A program made the position numbers and the translations under genes. From an uncultured Alphaproteobacteria bacterium (GTDB taxonomy: Bacteria; Pseudomonadota; Alphaproteobacteria; HIMB59; GCA-002718135), in NCBI GenBank assembly GCA_902588745.1, contig CACIQI010000001.1, positions 139,924 through 203,923 on the forward strand: 64,000 bases of DNA, written 5' to 3'. Positions 1-9,608 of the stretch are shown in pieces. Below the pieces are notes generated by a model. It was given only the letters and a program-made list of their open reading frames with translations. It was not told where the DNA came from and searched no databases. Position 1 is the stretch's first letter; every line of letters begins with the position of its first letter.

Positions 1-1
1 T

Positions 2-631
2 AAACTTACAAAAGATAATTACAAACCTTCACAAAATAAATTTGAAGCCTTATCATCTCATGACTCACTGGTAAATTTTTCAAATTCTTTAAAAACTTTA
101 TCAATATCATTATTAAAAATCATAAATGATATTAGATTTTTAGCATCTGGACCTAGATCAGGATTAGGAGAATTAATTTTACCTGCTAATGAACCTGGAT
201 CATCAATTATGCCTGGAAAAGTTAATCCCACACAAATTGAGGCCTTAAGCATGGTTTGTGTTCAAGTAATTGGAAATAGTACAACCGTGGATCTTGCAGG
301 ATCAAATGGTCACTTTCAATTAAATACTTATAAACCAGTTATAGCCTTTAACATTATTCAGTCATTAAACCTTCTTAGTGATGGAATTAAAAGTTTTAAT
401 AATAATTGTTTAAAAGGATTAAAAGCAAATAAAGAAATTATTGATAATCATTTAAATAATTCTTTAATGCTTGTTACCGCCTTAAATAAAAGTATTGGAT
501 ATGATAATGCAGCTAAGATTGCAAAAAAAGCCTTCAGTGAGAATTTAACTCTAAAGGAAGCGGCTTTAAAATTAAAACTAATTTCAGAAAAAGATTTTGA
601 TAAAATAGTCGATCCAAAAAAAATGATCTAA
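2..631 (+). CDS. fumC: Fumarate hydratase class II, C-terminal part (5' end outside window)
   Basis: This is the last 209 or so residues of a class II fumarase, which interconverts fumarate and malate in the TCA cycle as a cytoplasmic homotetramer. The reading frame is open from base 2. The superfamily signature [11 protein letters not shown] (fumarase/aspartase/argininosuccinate lyase loop carrying the catalytic serine) is encoded at about 200-232, followed by the helical core and C-terminal domain. Full-length FumC is about 460 residues, so a little over half is missing upstream. An internal ATG at 209 lies inside the signature and is not a real start. The stop codon directly abuts the convergent lpxC stop, with no terminator between them. 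Identification is secure from the signature and the flanking sequence. Confidence 0.95.
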   Translation, partial: KLTKDNYKPSQNKFEALSSHDSLVNFSNSLKTLSISLLKIINDIRFLASGPRSGLGELILPANEPGSSIMPGKVNPTQIEALSMVCVQVIGNSTTVDLAGSNGHFQLNTYKPVIAFNIIQSLNLLSDGIKSFNNNCLKGLKANKEIIDNHLNNSLMLVTALNKSIGYDNAAKIAKKAFSENLTLKEAALKLKLISEKDFDKIVDPKKMI

Positions 632-1507
632 CTAAATGTATTCGTAATTATTTTTATCGGCAAACAAAGATCTTAATAGCAAATTATTTAAGTGATGGCC
701 TGATTTATTTCCTAAGAAATAACCTTGAATTGGAGAGCCTGCTAAATACAAATCACCGATAGAATCAAGAATTTTATGTCTCACAAACTCATCTTTGAAA
801 CGCAAACCATCTGAATTTAGTATTTTACTTTCTCCAACAACAACAGCATTATCTAAGGAACCACCAAGTGCTAAACCATTTGATCTTAACATATCAACAT
901 CTCTTTCAAATCCAAAAGTACGGGCTGAAGCAATGTCAGTTTTATAATTCCCATTTACTAATTGTAAATGACAGCTTTGTTTACTAACTAACTTGCTAGG
1001 AAAATCGATTTCAAAATCTATTGAAAACTGATCATTAGGTTTTAATTCTACAGATGCATCGTTATTTTCTACTTTAATATTTTTTTTAACTTTTAAAATT
1101 TTTCTTCTTTTATTTAAACTTTGAATAGAAGTTTGATCAATCAGATCAACAAACTTAATTGAACTACCATCCATGATAGGCACCTCTGGTCCATCAATCT
1201 CAATTTTAATATTATCTATATGCAATCCTGATAAAGCACTCATTAAATGCTCTATGGTTGATACACTAGTACCAGTTTGATTGCTTATAGTTGTACTTAG
1301 TTTTGTACTGCTTACATTTGACCATAAAGCCTCAATTAGATTATTATCTTTTATATCTTTTCGAATAAAGTTAATTCCGTAATCAGCTTCAGCTGGAAAT
1401 AATTTCATTGTTACTTCTTTTCCAGTATGAAGTCCTATGCCTCTTATTAATAGTGGTTTGCCAATTGTCTGTTGCTGATGGCTAGATGTTTTAGATATGT
1501 CTATCAT
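632..1507 (-). CDS. lpxC: UDP-3-O-acyl-N-acetylglucosamine deacetylase
   Basis: Zn-dependent deacetylase performing the committed step of lipid A synthesis in the cytoplasm, so the cell makes LPS. The 291-residue length is normal. The N-terminal GIGLHTGK motif, the zinc-ligand region (HLMSALSGLHIDN) and the later HKILDSIGDL segment with zinc-binding His and Asp are all visible. It follows ftsZ, as is usual in proteobacteria. The ATG at 1507 is the only start that keeps the conserved N-terminus, yet it has no Shine-Dalgarno sequence: a perfect terminator-like hairpin (1511-1538) ends 3 nt upstream. Expression may therefore depend on readthrough from ftsZ or on the hairpin itself. Identity is certain; the regulation is inference. 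Confidence 0.97.
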   Translation of the reverse strand: MIDISKTSSHQQQTIGKPLLIRGIGLHTGKEVTMKLFPAEADYGINFIRKDIKDNNLIEALWSNVSSTKLSTTISNQTGTSVSTIEHLMSALSGLHIDNIKIEIDGPEVPIMDGSSIKFVDLIDQTSIQSLNKRRKILKVKKNIKVENNDASVELKPNDQFSIDFEIDFPSKLVSKQSCHLQLVNGNYKTDIASARTFGFERDVDMLRSNGLALGGSLDNAVVVGESKILNSDGLRFKDEFVRHKILDSIGDLYLAGSPIQGYFLGNKSGHHLNNLLLRSLFADKNNYEYI

Positions 1508-1510
1508 TTT

Positions 1511-1539
1511 AAAAAAGTGCTGATTTCAGCACTTTTTTT
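1511..1539 (-). terminator. Perfect hairpin with U-tract between ftsZ and lpxC
   Basis: A 12-bp perfect stem (AAAAAAGTGCTG / CAGCACTTTTTT) with a 4-nt loop, followed on the minus strand by a T-run. It has the form of an intrinsic terminator and, being symmetrical, could work on either strand. It lies in the 101-bp ftsZ-lpxC gap, with its T-run ending 3-4 nt before the lpxC start codon, so it occupies the lpxC leader. Confidence 0.8.
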
Positions 1540-1608
1540 AATATATATTTTTGGCGATCTTAACAACTAACCTAATATTTCAAAATATTGCAAATAATAT
1601 CCTAAATA

Positions 1609-3258
1609 TTAGTTAGCTTGTCTTCTAAGGAAGGTAGGTATATCCAGAAGTTCTTCCTCTGTCTCCTGATTGAACTCTTCATCAATTTCTGAAGTTTCAG
1701 TCTCTTCAGCACTAAACTCCTCTTTTTCATCAACACTTAGGTTATTATCTTCAGAGTTTTTATATTCTGAATCATTTTCTTCAATTTTTTCATCTGAAGA
1801 TGCAAAAACTGGTTCAGTCTTCTGTAGAACTTCATTTTCTGAAGCAATATCTTCAAATTTATTTTCAGTAGAAAGAGTATCAAATAAGCTCAACCTTCTT
1901 ACACTTGTTTCATTTGGTTTTTCAATATTTGAAGATGAGTCTAAAATTTCCTCAGAAATATTATCAGTTTCAATTTGATCTGCAGCTTCTAAAACTTCAT
2001 TTTGTTCAAATACTTTGTCATCAATATTTTCTTCTGAACTTGCAGTCTCTATTTGATTAATATTTATTTGCTCATCTAGATCAATATTTTCGGTATTTTG
2101 ATTATTGGGAATTTCCTCTTTTGAGCCCTCATTAATCTCTTCATCTAAGATGCTTTCATTTTGCAAAGAATGATCCTGCAATACTGAACTTTTGGTGAAT
2201 GACTCAGGCTTTTCAAAATCTTGTTTATATATATCATTATTTATATTTATTGGAGCAAAGTTTTCTATAGGTTTAGCTAATATATTATTGTTTGCATCAA
2301 TACCTGTTGCAACAATACTAACTCTTACAACACCTTCAAGTCTATCATCACATGTTGTTCCATAAATTATGTTTGCTTCTTCATCAACTTCTTGTTTGAT
2401 TCTATTTGCAGCTTCATCAACTTCATATAATGTGATGTCTTTGCCGCCAGTAATATTAATTATTAGACCTTTTGCACCTTTAAGAGACACATCATCAATT
2501 AATGGATTTGCAATAGCTGCTTCAGCAGCTGCAATTGCTCTACCTTCACCTTGCGCTTCACCAGTACCCATCATAGCTTTACCCATTTCAGACATAACAG
2601 TTTTGATATCTGAGAAATCTAAATTTATCATTCCAGGCTGAACCATAAGATCAGTTACACCTCTGACACCTGCATACAGGACATCATCTGCCATCTTAAA
2701 AGCATCAGAGAAAGTGGTTTTTTCATTGGCGATCCTAAACAAATTTTGGTTTGGTATTGTTAGCAATGTATCAACATACTGTTGCAGTTCTTCAATCCCT
2801 TTCTCAGCTAACTTCATCCTTTGAGAGCCCTCAAAATGAAAAGGTTTAGTTACTACACCAACAGTAAGTATTCCTTTTTCTCTTGCTAATTTTGCAATAA
2901 CTGGTGCAGCTCCTGTACCAGTACCACCACCCATACCAGCAGCTATAAAAAGCATATGACTACCTTCAAACTTTTCACTTAAATCTTGAATTGCTTCTTC
3001 TGCAGCCTGTCTTCCAATATCAGGCCTCATTCCAGCACCTAAACCTTTTGTGCTGTTTAATCCTAATTGAATTTTGTTTGTACAACTTGAAATTTGTAAA
3101 GCTTGTGCATCTGTATTAGCTATTAAAAAGTCTACGCCTTCTAAATTAGCATTAATCATGTTGTTAACTGCATTTCCACCAGATCCGCCTACTCCTAAAA
3201 CTGTAATTTTAGGATGTAAGTTTTGTGCTACATCTTGTATTGAAATATTGATAGTCAT
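1609..3258 (-). CDS. ftsZ: Cell division GTPase FtsZ with long acidic C-terminal linker
   Basis: Tubulin-like GTPase that forms the Z ring at the division site. The nucleotide-binding [10 protein letters not shown] lies near residues 22-31 and the tubulin signature GGGTGTG at 110-116; the globular part ends near residue 320. An acidic, Glu/Asp/Ser/Asn-rich, low-complexity linker of about 210 residues follows, ending in the conserved C-terminal peptide [13 protein letters not shown] that binds FtsA and other partners. At 549 residues it is longer than E. coli FtsZ (383) but resembles other alphaproteobacterial FtsZ proteins with extended linkers. The ATG at 3258 has a GGAG ribosome site 8 nt upstream. 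An 80-bp gap separates it from ftsA, the largest within the cluster, so it may have its own promoter. Confidence 0.98.
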   Translation of the reverse strand: MTINISIQDVAQNLHPKITVLGVGGSGGNAVNNMINANLEGVDFLIANTDAQALQISSCTNKIQLGLNSTKGLGAGMRPDIGRQAAEEAIQDLSEKFEGSHMLFIAAGMGGGTGTGAAPVIAKLAREKGILTVGVVTKPFHFEGSQRMKLAEKGIEELQQYVDTLLTIPNQNLFRIANEKTTFSDAFKMADDVLYAGVRGVTDLMVQPGMINLDFSDIKTVMSEMGKAMMGTGEAQGEGRAIAAAEAAIANPLIDDVSLKGAKGLIINITGGKDITLYEVDEAANRIKQEVDEEANIIYGTTCDDRLEGVVRVSIVATGIDANNNILAKPIENFAPININNDIYKQDFEKPESFTKSSVLQDHSLQNESILDEEINEGSKEEIPNNQNTENIDLDEQININQIETASSEENIDDKVFEQNEVLEAADQIETDNISEEILDSSSNIEKPNETSVRRLSLFDTLSTENKFEDIASENEVLQKTEPVFASSDEKIEENDSEYKNSEDNNLSVDEKEEFSAEETETSEIDEEFNQETEEELLDIPTFLRRQAN

Positions 3259-3338
3259 TGTAATCTCCGCCGTTTTTATATAGTTTTTAACGATTTATGT
3301 TCGAAATCGTCAATATAATTTACTAGATATAGTATTAT

Positions 3339-4559
3339 CTAAATATATTGATCAAGCCAAGAAAAAAAGCTTGATATTCCTTGTTTTTTTGAGTTTTTTG
3401 ATTGATTTGATAGAAAATCAATTTTAAACAAGTCTCGGTCATACAATATAGATCCGATAATGTCGCAAAAATTTGGTTTTTTAAAATTATTTTCCAAATT
3501 TAATTGATCTAATGGACTTGATACTCTTACACCACTTGCAAAAATTGTTTCTACATATTTCGTAATATTATCCATCATTGCACCACCACCAGTTAAAACT
3601 ACGTTATTTAATTTTTTACTTCTTAAATTATTGTCTCTAATTTTTTGCCAAATCATTTCTAAAGTTTCTTCAATACGAGGTCTAATAATTGCATTTAAAC
3701 TTGATCTTGTTATCTGTTTAAATGTATTTTTGTCACCTGAAACGACTGGAATTTCTATTATTTCATGATCATCGCTTGGTGATGAAACTAAAGAACCATA
3801 TAAAGTTTTTAACCTTTCAGCGCTTGAAATAGTAGTTGATAATCCTCTAGCAATATCTAATGTAACGTTATTACTACCAACACCTATTGCATCTCCATAC
3901 ACAAATTTATTATTTTCAAAAACTGATATAGAGGATGTTGAATGACCTAAGTCTATGCAAATAGTTCCAAGTTCTTTTTCATCTGTTGTAAGTGATGATA
4001 AAGATGAAGATAATGGAGAAGGTATATAATTATCAATATTAAGTTTTAATTTTTTGATAACACTAGAAATATTATCTGAATATTTTTTTAGAATATATAT
4101 TTTATAAAAGTTAATTTTAATATTATCTGAATAATTTCCAATCGGGGCGTTGAAATATAGATTATTATCGATATCATATGAGGTTATATTATTAAATATT
4201 TCAAATTTTTCATTAGGATTATTAAAATATTCCGATTGATTAATTATTTTTTTTAGATGTAGTTCAGAAATTCTCTCATTTTTTAATTCTATTTCTGAGC
4301 TGTAATAATGAGAATTAGAATTCAACAAAGATAAATTAAGGTTAATAGAATTTAATTTGGTTTGAGATTGTTTTTCAGCCTCTATAACCAAAGATTTTAT
4401 CTGGTCATGTAAATTTTCAAAATTTAAAATAATATTTTTTTTAATATTATTATTAGGAGCAGTAGAAATCGATAAGATATTAATATTCTCAGTATTCTTA
4501 TAATCAGCAATAACAAACGATATTTTTGAATTACCAATATCTAAACCAGCTTTAATCAT
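3339..4559 (-). CDS. ftsA: Cell division protein FtsA
   Basis: Actin-like ATPase that tethers FtsZ filaments to the inner membrane and recruits later division proteins. The N-terminal phosphate-1 motif GLDIGNSKISF, a phosphate-2 region (ICIDLGHSTSSISVF) and the adenosine-binding VVLTGGGAMM are all visible. The C-terminus (FSSFFSWLDQYI) is an amphipathic helix, as expected for the membrane-targeting sequence. The 406-residue length is close to the family norm. Its ATG overlaps the 3' end of ftsQ by 8 nt, which implies translational coupling. Confidence 0.96.
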   Translation of the reverse strand: MIKAGLDIGNSKISFVIADYKNTENINILSISTAPNNNIKKNIILNFENLHDQIKSLVIEAEKQSQTKLNSINLNLSLLNSNSHYYSSEIELKNERISELHLKKIINQSEYFNNPNEKFEIFNNITSYDIDNNLYFNAPIGNYSDNIKINFYKIYILKKYSDNISSVIKKLKLNIDNYIPSPLSSSLSSLTTDEKELGTICIDLGHSTSSISVFENNKFVYGDAIGVGSNNVTLDIARGLSTTISSAERLKTLYGSLVSSPSDDHEIIEIPVVSGDKNTFKQITRSSLNAIIRPRIEETLEMIWQKIRDNNLRSKKLNNVVLTGGGAMMDNITKYVETIFASGVRVSSPLDQLNLENNFKKPNFCDIIGSILYDRDLFKIDFLSNQSKNSKKQGISSFFSWLDQYI

Positions 4560-5325
4560 TTAAATTAATTAAGATTGTTTTTTTTAAATTTCTTAAATCA
4601 TATGTTTTTACATTATTAATATCTGTTTCGCTAAGTTTATTTTGTATCATAATAAAATTCTGAATAGATGTATTTGGATCTTCTTCTGAAAGCATTAATT
4701 TCACATCACCGTATAAATTTATATCCCATCTTCTTTTATTCAGGAATTCTAAACTCTCTATTTGATATTTATTCTCAAAATCATTGTTTTTTAAAATATT
4801 AATTAATGAATTAGCTTTTAAGTTTGAAGAATTACCCTTAAAGATTAACAATGACTGATTAGTGAAATCTTTAATATAAATTTGATCTATAATTTTTCCA
4901 TTTTCATCAAAAGCAAAGTATTTCTTGTTAAAAAAATAAATTCCTATAGGCTTATATTCTTCAATTGTAATAAATAAAGTATCTTTATAATTCGTATTTA
5001 AATATATTTCTTTGACCCAATTATTTTCTTTTATAGAATCATTAATTTTATCCAATGGTAACAAAAAAATTGAAGTTTCTATATAATTTTGCAGTTTGTC
5101 TTCTATAAATTTTGATTCAATTTTCTCTAAACCCGAAATATCAAACTGTGTAAATTGATATTGGAAGTTTTCTGAAAAACTCTGAATTATATTTTTTGAA
5201 ATCTCAATTATACTATTTTTATTAGAATATAGAAAAAAAGAAAAAATAATTAAAAATAAGAAAATACAAAAATAAGTAAGTGATCTGAAACTTAAGACAA
5301 ATCTTCTTCTATTAATATTATTCAT
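4552..5325 (-). CDS. ftsQ: Cell division protein FtsQ
   Basis: Bitopic inner-membrane protein linking FtsBL and the late septal machinery. A basic N-terminus (RRRFVLSFRS) precedes one hydrophobic segment at about residues 15-32; a periplasmic POTRA-like domain follows (FDISGLEKIESKFIEDKL), then the beta domain. At 257 residues it is typical. Sequence conservation of FtsQ is always weak, so the call rests on topology, the POTRA pattern and its place between ddl and ftsA. Ribosome loading probably couples it to ddl, whose stop codon lies 1 nt away. Confidence 0.93.
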   Translation of the reverse strand: MNNINRRRFVLSFRSLTYFCIFLFLIIFSFFLYSNKNSIIEISKNIIQSFSENFQYQFTQFDISGLEKIESKFIEDKLQNYIETSIFLLPLDKINDSIKENNWVKEIYLNTNYKDTLFITIEEYKPIGIYFFNKKYFAFDENGKIIDQIYIKDFTNQSLLIFKGNSSNLKANSLINILKNNDFENKYQIESLEFLNKRRWDINLYGDVKLMLSEEDPNTSIQNFIMIQNKLSETDINNVKTYDLRNLKKTILINLND

Positions 5326-5326
5326 A

Positions 5327-6277
5327 CTAATAATTTAAATTTTTGATCAAAATAAAAATGATTTTAGAAAAAGGTAAACCTTTATAATTAGCTTGTTCAG
5401 GTAATAGAGATATAGGAGTAAGCCCAGGTTGAGTATTTGTTTCTAAAAAGAAAATTTTATTTTTTTTTGTATCAAAAATAAAATCAGTTCTTGCAAGTGA
5501 ATTACAACCTAAGAGTTTATGAGCTTTAGTAGCAAGTTTAAGACATTTAGCATAATTTATTTTGTTTAACTTAGCTGGCAAAATATGTTTAGCGTAACCT
5601 TTAGAATATTTTGCCTTATAATCGAAGAAATTATTTTTTGATTTTATCTCTGTAACTGCGAGTGCTTGAATTTTTTTATCTAATTTAATAGTTGAAACTG
5701 TAAGCTCCCTTCCAGATATATACTCTTCTATTAAAATTTCTTTGTGATTATTAAGTTCCTTTTTAAATTTTTCTAAATTAGAAATTAAAATATTAAATTC
5801 TTTTTGATTTTTTATTATTTTTATACCAAAACTTGAACCACTTCTATTGGGCTTAATAACAAATTTTTTTAACTTACTTTTGATAGTAATTAATTTCTTC
5901 TCATTCAAATCATTTATTTTTAAAAGATAATATTTTGGAGACATTAATTTATTTTTAATAATTTTTTTCTTAGAGGCAGATTTATTAAAACATAGATTAG
6001 ATGATTTTATATTTGAATGAGAAAAAGGTATTTTATTTTTTTTTAAAATTTTTTGACTTTGTCCATCTTCACCAAAGGGGCCATGTAAAGCATTAATACA
6101 AACAAAATTTTTATAATTAATTATTTTTTTATGAAAGTTTTTAGGATTAACTCTTAATGTCTTAAACTTTAATTTATTTTGATTAAGAATTTTTTGAATT
6201 TCCCTAGAGGTTACCAAAGATACATCATGCTCTTCATTATTACCTCCTTCTAGAATTAAAATTTTTTTATTTCTCAC
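5327..6277 (-). CDS. ddl: D-alanine--D-alanine ligase
   Basis: ATP-grasp ligase that makes the D-Ala-D-Ala dipeptide for peptidoglycan precursors in the cytoplasm. The N-terminal motif ILEGGNNEEHDVSLVT, the HGPFGEDGQSQ segment, the ATP-grasp region (VIKPNRSGSSFGIKII) and the C-terminal metal-binding ETNTQPGLTP are all present. The 316-residue length is normal. The start is a GTG at 6277 lying 11 nt inside the end of murB, with a GGGAGG ribosome site a little far upstream. It sits between murB and ftsQ, as in many alphaproteobacteria. Very Lys/Asn-rich composition reflects the low GC. Confidence 0.96.
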   Translation of the reverse strand: MRNKKILILEGGNNEEHDVSLVTSREIQKILNQNKLKFKTLRVNPKNFHKKIINYKNFVCINALHGPFGEDGQSQKILKKNKIPFSHSNIKSSNLCFNKSASKKKIIKNKLMSPKYYLLKINDLNEKKLITIKSKLKKFVIKPNRSGSSFGIKIIKNQKEFNILISNLEKFKKELNNHKEILIEEYISGRELTVSTIKLDKKIQALAVTEIKSKNNFFDYKAKYSKGYAKHILPAKLNKINYAKCLKLATKAHKLLGCNSLARTDFIFDTKKNKIFFLETNTQPGLTPISLLPEQANYKGLPFSKIIFILIKNLNY

Positions 6278-7163
6278 CTATTATTTTTACCTCCCATTCC
6301 AATTTTACATTAAATTTGGCATATACTTTCTCAACAATACTTTTACCTAGGTTTTCTATATCTGTTGCTGAAGCACTTCCCCTATTAATTAAAAAATTTG
6401 CATGTTTATCACTCACATATGCATCTCCAAAATTGGCACCTTTACATCCTGCTTCCTCAATTAGTTTTGCTGCATGAAGATTTTCAGGATTTTTGAAAGT
6501 ACTACCAGAAGTTTTATTTTTTATTGGCTGAGATTCTAAACGTTTATTCTTTATTGCATTAATCTTGTCTTTTATTAAATTTTTTTCTCCATAATTAAAA
6601 TTAAATATAGCTTTTGTAACTATATCTGTATTATTTATTTTTGAAGATCTATATTTTAGATTTAGTTTATCTTTAGTAATTATTCTTCTTTGACCAAAAT
6701 TATCACAAATCTCAATGCTATTTATAACATCTGCAGTTTCAGAACCATAACAGCCTGCATTCATTTTAACTGCTCCACCTATTGATCCTGGAATACCACT
6801 ATAAAATTCAAAACCCTCTATATTTTGTCTCAATGCATAATTTGATAAATTAATATCTAAAATACTAGCACCAACTTCAAGTTTGTTATCATTAATTTTA
6901 ATAGTATTAAAACCTTTTCCTAATTTTATAAGAGTTCCATTATAACCATTATCTCTAATTAAAAGATTTGAACCTGAGCCTATTATATAAAAATTTTCAT
7001 TATTTATTTCATTTAATATAATTTCTAACTCTAAATTATCTTCAACTATTGCAAATATTTTTGCATTACCTCCTGTTCTAAACCAAGTATGTTTACCAGC
7101 ATTATAATCTGAGTAAATTTTACTTTTAAGTTGATCAGCTAATTCTATAATTTTTTTTGACAT
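6267..7163 (-). CDS. murB: UDP-N-acetylenolpyruvoylglucosamine reductase
   Basis: FAD/NADPH enzyme that reduces enolpyruvyl-UDP-GlcNAc to UDP-MurNAc. The N-terminal NAGKHTWFRTGGNA, the FAD-binding region (YIIGSGSNLLIRDNGY), the GSIGGAVKMNAGCYG motif and the C-terminal SGSTFKNPE with its catalytic serine match the family, as does the VSDKHANFLIN segment. At 298 residues it resembles the type II, shorter MurB proteins. The start codon overlaps the murC stop by 1 nt and the 3' end overlaps ddl by 11 nt. Confidence 0.97.
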   Translation of the reverse strand: MSKKIIELADQLKSKIYSDYNAGKHTWFRTGGNAKIFAIVEDNLELEIILNEINNENFYIIGSGSNLLIRDNGYNGTLIKLGKGFNTIKINDNKLEVGASILDINLSNYALRQNIEGFEFYSGIPGSIGGAVKMNAGCYGSETADVINSIEICDNFGQRRIITKDKLNLKYRSSKINNTDIVTKAIFNFNYGEKNLIKDKINAIKNKRLESQPIKNKTSGSTFKNPENLHAAKLIEEAGCKGANFGDAYVSDKHANFLINRGSASATDIENLGKSIVEKVYAKFNVKLEWEVKIIGEK

Positions 7164-8533
7164 TAGTTATTCAAATATTTTTTTGCAATACTTGATATTG
7201 AACCCGCGCCCATAAAAACAATTGTAGTTTGATACATTGTATGAGGTTTCATTAATTTATTTAAATCAGCTATATTCTTTAAATATGTAGTATTTTTGTT
7301 TTTTTTTAATATTTTAGAATATATGTCTTTTGAAGTTGCGCCTTTGATAATCTTTTCTCCAGCTGAATAAGTTTCTAATAAAAATAAATAATCAACTTTA
7401 GATAAAACTTTTATGAATTCTCTAATTAGTATTTTAGTTCTAGTGTATCTGTGTGGTTGAAAAACAACTATTACTTTATTTTTTAGACTTTTAGCTGCAC
7501 TTAATGTAGCTGCAATTTCTGTTGGATGATGTGCATAATCATCATACACAAAGGATTTATTTTTTTTTCCAATAAATGAGAATCTTCTTTTTACACCTAC
7601 ATAATTAGTCAATGCGTTATTAATATCTTTATTTTTTATTCCACTTAGTTTGGCTGCAATAATACTTGCAGTTGCATTTAAAATATTATGATTGCCGATT
7701 GCATTGATAGTAAATTTATAATTAGAAGAATGAATAATTTTATTCTTAATATTTAATTTAAAAGAAGTTTTTAGTTTATTTTGTATAATGTCAAAGATTA
7801 ATACATCTGCTTTTTTATTTTTCATTGAATAAGTTAAAATATTTCTAGTTTTTATTTTGTTAATTAATAGTTTTAGATTCTTATCATCGTAACACATTAT
7901 TGTAGTTCCATAAAACGGAAGAAGGTTTATAAATTTTTCAAAAGCATTAATTAAATTTTTCTTTGACTTATAAAAATCCATGTGTTCAATATCTAAATTA
8001 GTAATTATTGATATTTGATGTGGGAGTTTTAAAAAGCTTCCATCACTTTCGTCAGCTTCAACAATCATCCACTCCCCTTTTCCATAACGATTATTTTTAG
8101 AAAAAGAATTTATAATACCGCCATTAACAATAGTAGGATCTAAACCTGCTTCATTAAAAATATTTCCTACCAAACTAGTAGTAGTAGTTTTTCCGTGAGA
8201 TCCAGCTATGGCAATAGATTTTTTATTTTTCATTAATTCTGCAAGCATATCAGCTCGAGAAAGAACAGGGATTTTTTTGATATATGCCTCTTTTATTTCA
8301 GGATTATTTTTTTTAATAGCTGATGAATAAACAATAGCATGAGCATTTTTAATATTTTTTTTATTATGTCCTAAAAAAAATTTTATACCTTTTTTCTTTA
8401 ATCTTTGGGTATTGTCATTTACTGATATATCACTACCCTGGATCAAATATCCTTTATCTAGCATCAATTCTGCAATACCAGACATTCCTATTCCTGAAAT
8501 ACCTATAAAATGAATTTTACTGTTAATTTGCAT
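7163..8533 (-). CDS. murC: UDP-N-acetylmuramate--L-alanine ligase
   Basis: ATP-dependent ligase that adds L-Ala to UDP-MurNAc, the first step of stem-peptide assembly. The UDP-binding IGISGIGMSGIAELM region, the P-loop GSHGKTTTTSLVG (about residues 111-123), the EADESDGSF and NLDIEHMDFY motifs and the YDDYAHHPTEI motif are diagnostic of MurC among the Mur ligases. The 456-residue length is normal. It overlaps murG by 11 nt and murB by 1 nt, consistent with one transcript. Confidence 0.98.
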   Translation of the reverse strand: MQINSKIHFIGISGIGMSGIAELMLDKGYLIQGSDISVNDNTQRLKKKGIKFFLGHNKKNIKNAHAIVYSSAIKKNNPEIKEAYIKKIPVLSRADMLAELMKNKKSIAIAGSHGKTTTTSLVGNIFNEAGLDPTIVNGGIINSFSKNNRYGKGEWMIVEADESDGSFLKLPHQISIITNLDIEHMDFYKSKKNLINAFEKFINLLPFYGTTIMCYDDKNLKLLINKIKTRNILTYSMKNKKADVLIFDIIQNKLKTSFKLNIKNKIIHSSNYKFTINAIGNHNILNATASIIAAKLSGIKNKDINNALTNYVGVKRRFSFIGKKNKSFVYDDYAHHPTEIAATLSAAKSLKNKVIVVFQPHRYTRTKILIREFIKVLSKVDYLFLLETYSAGEKIIKGATSKDIYSKILKKNKNTTYLKNIADLNKLMKPHTMYQTTIVFMGAGSISSIAKKYLNN

Positions 8534-9608
8534 TTACTATTAATTTATAAATTAAAGTGTTACAGTTTTTAACTTTAATCATATCAAATTTTTTATTCAT
8601 TGATTCTAATTTACTTTCATTACTATATGTTTCATAAATATGTCTTTTTGCTTTGTCTAAATCATCATTATTTTGATCAAAAATTATGGCTAAGTCATGT
8701 TTAGCTAATATTTCAGCATTAAAAAATTGATGATTATCTTTTGATGAAGGTAAAGGAATTAATATCGAGGGAAGTTTAAAGTTAATTAAATCAACAATTG
8801 TTCCTGCTCCAGCTCTGCATATTGCTAAATTAGAATTAGCTAGTATTTCATCTACATTTATAAAAAAATCTTTCATAATTATTTGTGATTTAACATTTTG
8901 TAATTCCGCTTCATATTTTTTTATTAAATGTTTAGAACACTGAAATATAAATTTAGCTTTTATAATTTTTTCGTCATCTATAATTTTAATGAGATTTGTT
9001 GCAAAATTTGATACAAATTCTGATCCTTGACTGCCACCAGAAATAAAAATTGTAAATTTACTATCAGAATTTTTATTGCTTATGTTATTATTTTTTTGAA
9101 AATTATTTTCTGGAGAACCAACTACAAATATTTTATCTTTAAACTTTGAATTAATTTTAGATTTAATATCAAAATTTAAAAATAATTTATTTGAAAAATT
9201 CAAAAAAAATTTATTCGTTCTTCCTATTATTGAATTTTGTTCATGTATATAAAGTTTAACTTTATAAATTGGTTTAAATAACATACATATTAACATTGGA
9301 GAAAACGAAGCATAACTTCCAAAAGAAATACAATGGGATGGTTTTAATAAAAATATAATAATGAATGATTGAATTAATCCTAATAAAATTTGAAATATGC
9401 CAAAGATTTTAAATATTAGTTTTCCATTCAAATTTGACGAGCTAATTATAAAAATTTTTCCATTATAATTTTCAAAATATTTATAACCTCTTTTGTCAGT
9501 TATAATTGAGCAATTTATATTTTTAACAGACAAATAATTGGCAAAATTTTTTGCTGGTATAACATGTCCACCTGTTCCTCCTGTAATTAGTAAAAAATTT
9601 TCTTTCAT
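8523..9608 (-). CDS. murG: Undecaprenyldiphospho-muramoylpentapeptide beta-N-acetylglucosaminyltransferase
   Basis: Peripheral inner-membrane GT28 glycosyltransferase that adds GlcNAc to lipid I, producing lipid II. The N-terminal glycine-rich ITGGTGGHVIPA loop, the EQNSIIGRTN motif, a second G-loop (FISGGSQGSEF) and the UDP-GlcNAc-binding CRAGAGTIVDL are visible. At 361 residues it is the expected size. It overlaps ftsW by 4 nt and murC by 11 nt. Confidence 0.97.
   Translation of the reverse strand: MKENFLLITGGTGGHVIPAKNFANYLSVKNINCSIITDKRGYKYFENYNGKIFIISSSNLNGKLIFKIFGIFQILLGLIQSFIIIFLLKPSHCISFGSYASFSPMLICMLFKPIYKVKLYIHEQNSIIGRTNKFFLNFSNKLFLNFDIKSKINSKFKDKIFVVGSPENNFQKNNNISNKNSDSKFTIFISGGSQGSEFVSNFATNLIKIIDDEKIIKAKFIFQCSKHLIKKYEAELQNVKSQIIMKDFFINVDEILANSNLAICRAGAGTIVDLINFKLPSILIPLPSSKDNHQFFNAEILAKHDLAIIFDQNNDDLDKAKRHIYETYSNESKLESMNKKFDMIKVKNCNTLIYKLIVNAN

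Noticed and set aside
209-631. ORF starting at ATG 209 as a separate 140-aa gene
   Set aside because: The frame is open back to base 2 and the ATG lies inside the fumarase signature GSSIMPGK, so it is the fumC tail.
1670-3283. Several plus-strand ORFs opposite ftsZ
   Set aside because: Serine/phenylalanine-rich shadows of the acidic linker and other parts of ftsZ, with no homology or ribosome sites.
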